From the NCBI GenBank assembly GCA_025642075.2, contig JAODUO010000963.1:70001-134000 (forward strand): a stretch of 64,000 bases of DNA, in the 5' to 3' direction. A program made the position numbers and the translations under genes. Positions 29,581 to 41,000 of the stretch are shown here, piece by piece; the first letter of the stretch is position 1; every line of letters starts with the position of its first letter. This DNA is from Ridgeia piscesae (Eukaryota > Annelida > Polychaeta > Sabellida > Siboglinidae). The notes beneath the pieces were generated by a model. That model searched no databases, was not told the origin of the DNA, and saw only the letters and a list, made by a program, of their open reading frames with translations.

Positions 29581-30316
29581 CAACAATCAACAGGACAACT
29601 GCAGTTGATGTATATATAGCAATTTATTAATTGTACCAGGTCGATACTTACCACACATGGACACGAGTAACTCATCCTGTCTGTTTGAAATAAAACAGTT
29701 ATAATGTTCCAATAAACCAGGAAACATTTACCTCATTTTCAACATTTAATCGACAAAACAAGTTTAATATAATAGTGTGGATGGATGAGTTAAGTCGTAT
29801 TCAAAATAAAACTTGTTGAAGTCTGGAGTGGATTAATGATCAATCTTGATGGAGGTACAGTTAATGCCACATCATCTCTTCAGAATACCGAGCAATCAGC
29901 TTGAAAAACATTTCAAATTGCAGCAGGAACGTATCAAGTTTTGGCAGGTTATTCTGTAGTCTGTGTATCCTAATCCCAAATGTAATAATTAATCCAAAAT
30001 AAACCATAACATTAATTTTTAAATGTCGACTTGTATAATAATTCTGATCGCATTTCAAGCAGCTGCTTTAGAAAAGGCCACTAGGAGAACAATTGGGTCT
30101 GGCTTGATAAGAAATACTTACAGCAGAATGGTGTCTGTAACATACTAGATTTGTGCGTTAAAAACACAAAACTGTTTCACAAATTAAAACTCTGATAAGA
30201 AGCACATTTAAGGAATACTACAGGTCTGTCACTAGTTCCTAATCATAAACCAATAACCAAAAAACTATATCATACAGTAGCTACTACAGACTTAGTTTAT
30301 CATACAAATTGAACTT
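29581..30316. repeat. Diverged direct duplication, copy 2
   Basis: The longer partner of 26295-26945, in the same orientation and 3.3 kb away. Copy 2 holds extra short segments between the shared blocks, so copy 1 looks like a version with many small deletions. Confidence 0.85.
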
Positions 30317-30880
30317 TCACCTCTTCATGTTTCAGATATTTCATCGATGAACGAAGGTCGTTTTGTCAACACTACTGGCTTCACATCTTTCTTGATGTGC
30401 GACTTCATCAATGATTCATACTCACTGGTCACAACAAACTCTACACCAGTGTGGAGAAATGTGACGACGCTTCTCAAATGCAAATATACGCATATAGCAA
30501 CAATACGACAGACACAGTTGTCATCCACCTGGCTGTAGTCATTCTAAACACTTGTGGCTGTGTCAGTTTAAGGGGCGGTCACATGCATTCGCAGTTACAC
30601 TGTACACTAAACATGTCCATGGGATTGTGTCTTCCTGACGAATCGCAGAGGAAATACAATGCTGCAGTGGTGTCACATAGTGAGTGGAACATGAATAACT
30701 CGATGTAAATTTAAGATAATACCCATTTTAATTGTAAAATTTTAAATTCCCAAACCATGTATAATTTTTTCACATTGCGAACTTTTTAGCCAAACATGTC
30801 CTGTTTCCCAATCAAAAACCCTCTGAATCACTGACAGCCCCTGGGAGTTCTCCACCCTCTGACACTCCATCCTTTCCACA
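30317..30880. other. 3' flank of NOP56, no other gene seen
   Basis: Short plus-strand open frames (30347-30708) show no recognisable domain. On the minus strand this is the downstream flank and probable 3' UTR of NOP56. I found no canonical AATAAA signal close to the stop. Confidence 0.5.
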
Positions 30881-33188
30881 TCACTCATCTTCCCCCTTAT
30901 CTTTCTTCTTTTTCTTCTTCTTCATCTTCTTCGCCGTTGGCTCCCCATCGTCTTCCTCCATTGTCACGTCAGCGGTTGTGTCAAGGGTCACGTCACCATT
31001 CGACTTCCTCTTCTTGTCCTTCTTCTTCTTCTTCACCTCTGAAGTCGTGTTGAGTGTCGTGTCGAGCGTCGTGTCACCGTCGGTCTTTGTGTCGTCCGCG
31101 TCGCCGTTCATCTGTCGCTTCTTCTCCTTCTTCTTCCGCTTCTTCTCCTTCTTGGCCAGTTTCACCTGGATCACTGCCGCCTTAAGAAACAAACAACAGC
31201 CACATGAAGAAACAAACAACAGCCACATGAAGAAATGAACAACAGCCACAGGAAGAAACTAACACAACAAAGACAACAGCCGGCTCAAGACACAAACACA
31301 ATGGCCACCTGAAGAAACAAACAACAGCCACATGAAGAAACTAACACAACAAACACAACAGCCGGCTTAAGAAACAAACACAATGGCCACCTGAAGAAAC
31401 AAACAACAGCCACATGAAGAAACTAACACAACAAAGACAACAGCCGGCTCAAGACACAAACACAATGGCCACTTGAAGAAACAAACAACAGCCACATGAA
31501 GAAATAAACACAACAAACACAACAGTCGGCTAAAGAAACAAACACAACAGTCGCCTAAAGAAACAAACACAACGGCAACCTGACGAAACAGGCACTACAG
31601 CCACATGAAGAAACAAACACAACTGTGTGAAGAAACAAACACTACAGCCACATGAAGAAACAAACACAACTGTGTGAAGAAACAACAGCCACATGAAGAA
31701 ACAAACACAACTGTGTGAAGAAACAAACAACAGCCACATGAAGAAACAAACACAACTGTGTGAAGAAACAAACAACAGCCACATGAAGAAACAAACACAG
31801 TGAGAAGAAAAAAACAGCCAAAAGAAATGAGTACAAAGCATAAAGAAAATAAAGGCAAAAGCTACTATGTTCTTGCACTCTCCCTCGGGACTTGACTCTC
31901 CCTGTCAGACTCACCTCTTCGACAGCTGATTTCATGACTTCAGCGTTCTTTTTCGGTGCCTCGCCCGTCTCATAGAACTTGAGTCTGTCTTCCACCTGTT
32001 CTTTGAGACGCTCCCCAAAGACGGACGTCGGGAAATCTGAGGACAGAGCCAAGACGTATGCTGTGAAACTTTTTATTTCTAATGATTAACTGGCTGTAAA
32101 TTTGGTGAAATAAAATAGGGGAAAACATCAATATTGCAAACAGTAATATTTCTGAACTACTGATGTCTTGTTACGGAGCAGGTGATATAAGTTTGTAAAC
32201 AAAAACATCATCAACACCTTCAACAGGATGATTGTTATGAGTTCTGCATAAACAACAAAGTACATTGTATTCTTTACAAACAACAGAGGTCATACGGGCA
32301 AAAACAATTTAATTAATCACTTCCTGTCTGTGAGTAATATTGTTTTAAGGCACATTGTTTTTATTTTTTAATGACATGCACGTATTGTTTTAGCTATCTA
32401 TTGTCACCTTTTATTGATTTCAGACTGTTAGACTTACTTTCCAATGGCACTCTTCATTTTAGCTTTATAGAAGTTTACTATATCATGTCATGGTTATCAA
32501 TTATTATTATCATTACAGAATAATTTACAGAAAGTGTGGTTTTATGATAACAAAGCCAATATAAATGAGTTACCTGCAAAGCAATCAATGCGGGACGCAA
32601 TGGAGCACTTGTTGGCCAGGTAACGAGATATCCGCCCCTTGTTCTTCGCCCCTGCTCGTCCAATGAATGATGAGTGGAAGATGAGACCATATTTGGGTGT
32701 GTTACCCTTTGTCTTCAGAGCTCTGCAAATGAATAATTCATCGTAGAAACATCACAGCATCCTATTTAATAAACAACTGTAATTTCCCCCAGGTGAGGTC
32801 TAATGCCAGGATATGTCTGACAATATACCGTAATAACATGAACTTACATACTGATTTATGGCAACATACTGAAAATAAACTATATATATGTCACTTAATA
32901 AACATCATGATTGAGGTGACCAAAAATAGGTTCAAGTGGTGGGTGGTGGGTGTTGGCCCCTTGTACACATTAGAGGACATTATATCTTTGGATATTGTCA
33001 TTTTAGGAGATGGTGAATAATTATTGGAATTTCACACACAACTTTCTGGCTGACTAGTTAAGCCAAGAAGGACCACTGATGCGTGTTTATAAGCCAAGGA
33101 GCACCACTGGTGAGTGTTTGTGAGGCGAGAAGACTCACTTATGTGTGTTTGTGAGCCTTACTGGTTTTTGTGAGCCAAGAAGCCTCAC

Positions 33189-33267
<79 letters not shown>

Positions 33268-35018
33268 TGTGTGCGTGTGTGCGTACGCACGCATGTGTTT
33301 GTGAACCAAGAAGTCTCACTGGTGTGTGTATGTGTGTGTGCGTGAGTGTGTGTGTGAGTGCGTGCGTGTGTGTGTGTGTGAGTGTGCGTGTGTCTGTGTG
33401 TGTATCTGTGTGTGTGTGCACGCGTGCATGCGTTTGTGAGCCAAGAAGTCTCACTGGTGTTTGTGAGCCAAGAAGCCTCACTGGTGTGTGTGCGTGTGTG
33501 CGTGCATGCGTGCATGCGTTTGTGAGCCAAGAAGTCTCACTGGTGTTTGTGAGCCAAGGAGCATCACTGGTGAATAACAATAATAATAACATTTATATAG
33601 CACCATAAATTAGAAAAAATCCATTCGGAGGCATTGTGAGTACATGAATATGTATATATGCTGAATATTAATAAGCTACATAAAATTAATATAAAATTTA
33701 AAAAAGTAGATCACAGTACATTAAATATGTATAATAAAATAATAGTAATAAATGAGTGAAAAATTGTGTAAAATGAGCCCGTGAGCCAAGGAGCCTCACT
33801 GACCTGAAGAGAGCCTTCTCTGCCCCAAGGATCTGTACAGTGGAGGCGGGGTACTTGGCGAGGTTGGTGAGACTGCCGGCGTGAGAGATGAGTCTCGCTC
33901 CCACCTGGACAACACAGACAGGGTGAGTAGACATGGTGAGTAGACAGGGTGAGTAGACAGGGTGAGTAGACAGGGTGAGTAGACAGGGTGAGTAGACAGG
34001 GTGACTAGACATGGTGAGTAGACAGGGTGAGTAGACAGGGTGAGTAGACAGGGTGACTAGACAGGGTGAGTAGACAGGGTGACTAGACAGGGTGAGTAGA
34101 CAGGGTGACTAGACAGGGTGAGTAGACAGGGTGACTAGACTGGCTGGGACAGTTCACTACTGTCACGTGTGTCACTGTTGTCTTACTGTGGCGATGACGT
34201 CACAATTGCAGTTGATCATTGTTGGTGTTAAACACGTAATAGCACAACATTTCATTGCAAAAGGATGTTAACAATAACAACTCAATAATTCTCTGATATC
34301 AATCCATACCAGAATAAACATTATAAATATTAGAAAATGACAGGCGTTTATTTACACTTTCTGTAATTTTATCATTTTTCGCTCCATTTTGAAATGTAAT
34401 ATAGACAAAGCAGATAAACATTCAATGTTTGGTAACACTACAACTATTTGTATATGGCAAAACATTTCCAAATGAGTTCTAGTTCACTTTGTTTAGGGGT
34501 CGTTCATAACTGGCAACATTTTTGGAAGTGTACTCCTGAGTACACTCTTATAGCAAGTGTCGTGCCCCTCTCACCTGCTCCCCAATGAGGGCGCACAGAT
34601 TGGGGGCGACCTGGGACATCTTGCCCTTGAGGTACTCGTGCAGACTCTTGCGGTACTCTGCCAGGGCGATGACCCGACTGGCGAAGCGGTCAATGTTGAT
34701 GAGGTCAATGGGCGAGATGTCCATGCCTGCGGGGGACAGAAAGGTGGGGTGAACATCAAGGGTGGTGTCGTCACAACAGACACTGGCCAGCGTGGGGACC
34801 TCTGGTGGCTACTGCAGCAATCATCCTCCTGCCACAAACAGTTTATTCGTTTTCTTTGCTTACTTGTTTTGACTATCATTCTTGACTCCCGCCAATATCA
34901 ATAATTTGACATTTATAGCACCACCACATTAAAGTACATTTTCTGGTTTAACAATTAGTTCATGTAGTTCATGTATATTTATTCAGGTGCATGAGTGCGT
35001 GCGTACGTACATGTGCAT

Positions 35019-35061
<43 letters not shown>

Positions 35062-38000
35062 TGCATGCGCAAGCTGTACATGAGTGTGGATATGGCAAGA
35101 ATGAGAACACAACACAACAACACAACCCCAATATAAACAACGCCACACATGAGAAGCGTCTCCTGTAGAGCTGACAAGTATATGGCTTTAGATGGTTCTT
35201 GGTACACATGGAGTCATATATTTTATACAGAATAATATATAATAATAATTATATAGATTTTTTTACCCAAGACACATACAGGTGTGTATCAGTGACATCA
35301 GTGGTGGGACTATACCTGTGACTGTCTCATACCATCTGTTCTTCCAGAGGTGAACCATTCAATGGAATGAAATGTCAGAATGTGTTGAATTGCTTGTCTT
35401 TTCGTTAAGTTGTTATGAGTTGTACATCACAGTGTTTCCCCTGAGTAAAATTATATGTGAGGTGGTAGGATGGGCCGAGTGAGCACCGAAGGCGTGATGG
35501 GACGCTATGTGGATCCGGGACATGGCCACCCAGAACTAATTTAAAAACGACCTTCAAAATGGTGCATACTGAAGGGTGTTACAGCCTATCCCCTGGTGTA
35601 CTGAGACGAAACAAATGCATAACTACAAGGCAACAACATGTGAACATGTCTATTGCAAGATAGAGCCATGAGGTGGCAATTGTAGCACATTCTGAGCGAG
35701 GTGGCTTAAAAAAACTGCTAGGTGGCCACCTCGCTCTTCATATAGCAAGGGAAACACTGCACCGTTTTGGAAGATGGATTTTCTCCACTCACCCATGGAT
35801 GAGCGTGCCGCGTCCAGGATGGCTTTGGCCTTGGCGGCGTCAAGGACAATCTCCTCCAGTCCTTCGAGTTTGTCCTCATCCAGCGTCATCCGGTCCTTGA
35901 TGTAGCGCGCCACACACGCGTACATGTAGTTGTCTGGGATGATCTTCACCAGCTCTGGGAAGTGGTAGGAGTACCACTCTCTGGGGACAGTGACAAGTTA
36001 CGTGTTTATATCTTCACCAGCTCCGGGAAGTGGTAGGAGTACCACTCTCTGGGGACAGTGACAAGTTACATGTTTATATCTTCACCAGCTCCTGGAAGTG
36101 GTAGGAGTACCACTCTCTGGGGACAGTGACAAGTTACGTGTTTATATCTTCACCAGCTCCTGGAAGTGGTAGGAGTACCACTCTCTGGGGACAGTGACAA
36201 GTGACATGTTTATATCTTCACCAGCTCCTGGAAGTGGTAGGAGTACCACTCTCTGGGGACAGTCACAAGTTACTTGTTTATATCTTCACCAGCTCCTGGA
36301 AGTGGTAGGAGTACCACTCTCTGGGGACAGTGGCAAGTTACATGTTTATATCTTCACCAGCTCCGGGAAGTGGTAGGAGTACCACTCTCTGGGGACAGTC
36401 ACAAGTTACTTGTTTATATCTTCACCAGCTCCTGGAAGTGGTAGGAGTACCACTCTCTGGGGACAGTCACAAGTTACGTGTTTATATCTTCACCAGCTCC
36501 TGGAAGTGGTAGGAGTACCACTCTCTGGGGACAGTGACAAGTTACGTGTTTATATCTTCACCAGCTCCTGGAAGTGGTAGGAGTACCACTCTCTGGGGAC
36601 AGTGACAAGTTACGTGTTTATATCTTCACCAGCTCCTGGAAGTGGTAGGAGTACCACTCTCTGGGGACAGTGACAAGTTACGTGTTTATATCTTCACCAG
36701 CTCCTGGAAGTGGTAGGAGTACCACTCTCTGGGGACAGTGACAAGTTACATGTTTATATCTTCACCAGCTCCGGGAAGTGGTAGGAGTACCACTCTCTGG
36801 GTACAGTCACAAGTTACTTGTTTATATCTTCACCAGCTCCTGGAAGTGGTAGGAGTACCACTCTCTGGGGACAGTCACAAGTTACTTGTTTATATCTTCA
36901 CCAGCTCCTGGAAGTGGTAGGAGTACCACTCTCTGGGGACAGTGACAAGTTACGTGTTTATATCTTCACCAGCTCCTGGAAGTGGTAGGAGTACCACTCT
37001 CTGGGGACAGTGACAAGTTACATGTTTATATCTTCACCAGCTCCTGGAAGTGGTAGGAGTACCACTCTCTGGGGACAGTGACAAGTTACATGTTTATATC
37101 TTCACCAGCTCCTGGAAGTGGTAGGAGTACCACTCTCTGGGGACAGTGACAAGTTACTTGTTTATATCTTCACCAGCTCCTGGAAGTGGTAGGAGTACCA
37201 CTCTCTGGGGACAGTCACAAGTTACGTGTTTATATCTTCACCAGCTCCTGGAAGTGGTAGGAGTACCACTCTCTGGGGACAGTGACAAGTTACATGTTTA
37301 TATCTTCACCAGCTCCTGGAAGTGGTAGGAGTACCACTCTCTGGGGACAGTGACAAGTTACGTGTTTATATCTTCACCAGCTCCTGGAAGTGGTAGGAGT
37401 ACCACTCTCTGGGGACAGTGACAAGTTACATGTTTATATCTTCACCAGCTCCTGGAAGTGGTAGGAGTACCACTCTCTGGGGACAGTGACAAGTTACGTG
37501 TTTATATCTTCACCAGCTCCTGGAAGTGGTAGGAGTACCACTCTCTGGGGACAGTACAAGTTACGTGTTTATATCTTCACCAGCTCCTGGAAGTGGTAGG
37601 AGTACCACTCTCTGGGGACAGTCACAAGTTACGTGTTTATATCTTCACCAGCTCCTGGAAGTGGTAGGAGTACCACTCTCTGGGGACAGTGACAAGTTAC
37701 GTGTTTATATCTTCACCAGCTCCTGGAAGTGGTAGGAGTACCACTCTCTGGGGACAGTGACAAGTTACGTGTTTTATATCTGTGTCGGGGGTAAACAAGG
37801 CGCTGGTGAACTTGATAAAGATGGCTTCATTAGCGAAAATTTTTAATTGTTGTAAATAATGGCAGGTCTATGTGAGCTTTAGTGTATTTACAACTTGGTG
37901 ACTGAATGTTTTCAAGCGACCGCTCTCGGCTGTAATCAACACTCACTGGTCAATTTGTACACTCACTGGTCAATACGCATGGCAGCCATGGTATGTGAAT

Positions 38001-41000
38001 AAATAAATTATTTTATCCCGCAACAGCTGTCACAAATTGCAATAAGGGTGCCTCAGAATGACAGAAAGCAAGAATGAAACAGCAACAGTTGCAGACCATT
38101 AGAGAAGGATAAATGAGAAGTGAAACTGACAATGAACAGAAAGAAAGACTGAAAATAGAAGTTGGTGATTGAAGGACAAAACTATGAGACGTATAATGTT
38201 AACAGAGACGGTGAAACGGCCAGAATAAGTAGTAAGAAAGACAGGGAGCTACTACACAGGGGGCGACTCATCAACAGGGCAGAGAAACTAAACATCTACG
38301 TGCCGTGTGAAGTGGGTCCCGGAAGGCAGGGCTTTATGCAGGACCAAATTATTGCCAGTCACACATGTTTTGGTGGACACATGGACGTTAACTAAGGCAG
38401 TTTACAAACTTTAAATGTGTCTGATGACCTAAAATGGACAGCAAACACACGTGACACCATTTATACTCACTTTTGAGGCATAACTGACAACATCTATAGT
38501 TTTGGAAAACCTTTTTTGCTCCTTCTTTTTTTACATGTCCACCACCCGTCCACCCATATTTCTATCTGTCCACATCGGTTTTTACCTCCAAATGACGGGT
38601 GGACGGGTCTCTGCATAAAGCTATTCCGGAAGATGACAACAGGAACAGTGGAACACATTTATATTCGTAGAGGACTTGGAGAAAACAGGAATCACCTGGA
38701 ATGAGGCGACAGAAGACACAAAAGACCGTATTCAATGGAGGATCTGTGTCACCCAACATCCCAAATGGGATAGGAGGAATCAGGACTTAGTAAATTCCCT
38801 CCTCGGCTCAGGACCAAGAGCACTGAACGTACACGGGGCCAACTGGCGTACAGACCTGATGCGCATGGAGAATGTGTTGACGTCTTTGTCAAGCTGGTCA
38901 AGGAGACTGATGCTCTGGATGATCATGTTGTCCACACGGTTCACGTTGAACTTCACCTTGGCTCGCGAGTAGCTGTGTCCGAGACCAAGCTGGGCCTTGG
39001 CGGACGACTGCTGGGTCAGTCCCTTGACCATCTTGTGGAAGTGCAGCCGTATGCCTGGAGAGAAGGGACAAACACTGCTAGCAAATGGTCTCTTGTCTGT
39101 TGTCAGGCGCCAATTCATTCGTATTGATTATGGCATATTTTTAGACACCTCTCCCATCCTACCTACCCTACCCCACTAAAATTACACACAAATTGCACCA
39201 GTACATTTCTCCTAATTTCTGTTGCAAGGGTCTTCTTTCCAAATTTATAACATTCCAAAAAACATAAATGCAGTTGTAACAGGTTAACTGAGTATAGGCG
39301 TTGGATCATCCTCAGAACAATATATGTTATATAGGGCTCATTCACACAATTTGGGTGGGACAGTGTAACAAATATCACACCTATGGCGCTGCCTGGATTG
39401 AACCATGCACTCAACACTGCAGAAACCAACCTCGTATGATCTCCTGCACAACCTCAGACTGCATCATTTTGAGGCCGAGCTCTTCAGATATTGCCCCTCC
39501 AATGCGGTTGTCCCCCACCCCAACCACAGACTTCAACTTTTTGCTGGACTTGGGAACGTTGGTCTCAAGGAAGAGTCGCAAGTCTTCATGCAATACACCT
39601 GTAAGCACAACAAACACAAGTCTTCATGTAAGATACCTGTAAACACACCAAACACACAAGTCTTCATGTAACACACCTGTAAGCACAACAAACACAAGTC
39701 TTCATGTAACACACCCATCAACACAACATTTGCGTTTTACACCTTGGGAAAGCTGGTCCCTTGCTGCAATTATGAATGGCTAAAATGTGGCAAATATACC
39801 AGACAGTATTGCTGTTAATTTATAACACTGATCAATAGTGGACACACTGTATTACAACTTATTATATATATATTTACTATTTACAAACATTAATTACTAT
39901 AATATAAGCATTTGAGCACGAGTGTCATTCCAACACAATTTATATGTTTGTATTGACAGACATTGTATTTCCATGAAAGACCTCCCCTACAACACTGTGC
40001 CCACCTTCTGAGATGCTATTCATGTTGTCCAGGGCATTGGCACCACTCTTGAATGGTGCGAATGCCGCTAGCTTGACCACGGTGTTGAAACGGGCAAGGT
40101 CAAGGACACTCTCCTCCACTTCGGGCTGCAGCATCCCGACCTCTTCGAACTCACGAACGCGGAAGAGCGCATAGCCGCATGCATGCTCATAGAGCACGTG
40201 CAACAGTTGAGGCTGTGGGAGACAGCAATACATACAGTGTTTTCCAGTAGTAAAATAATGAGTGAGGTTGGTAGGATGAATAGAGTGAGCACCAAAGGCG
40301 TGGTTCGACACTGTGTGGATCCGGGGACATTGCCGCTGGAATTATTAAAATAATACTTTTAAAATGGTGAATTCTGAAGGTTGTTTTAACCTATTCCCTG
40401 GCATATAGAGAAGAAACAAATGCATAACTACACAAGTAGCGGCTTATAAACATGCTTGTAGGAAGTAATAGTTACGAGGTGACGATTTTGGCATATATTG
40501 GGCGAGGTAGCTTAGAAAAACAGCAAGGTGGCCCACCTCACTCGTCATATAGCAGGGGAAACACTGCATACATACTTTTACATACTACACAGATACTGGA
40601 TATTGGCGATGCTTCAGTTTTTAAACTACACTTCCAATAAGTTTGATGTGGAGAGAATTACAAAATTTACACACTGAATTGATTGAGCTTCAAGGTATCA
40701 AATTTACACAAATGTTTTGTATAGTAGCTAGTTATGATGCAGAAGAAAGTACATCACTGAGGGTGACCACTCTTGTTTGACCGACGTTTGAATACTCAAC
40801 AGTGTGGGATCATTATCACCAATGTCAAATAAACCAAACAGATAATAACAACACCGACAGCTCAGTTAACACTGATTTTTTCAATTCCCTCACACAATTA
40901 CAGACTGGAAATCCCTTACCCCAGAAATATCCAACTGTGAAAAAATATTAAAATTGAAAATAATTTGTTGTGTATGTATTGGAAACTATGTGGTCAACAT

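Noticed and set aside
35983..37785. Repeated plus-strand 60-69-codon frames
   Set aside because: They recur once per few units of the 68-bp array inside a NOP56 intron on the opposite strand; repeat artefacts.
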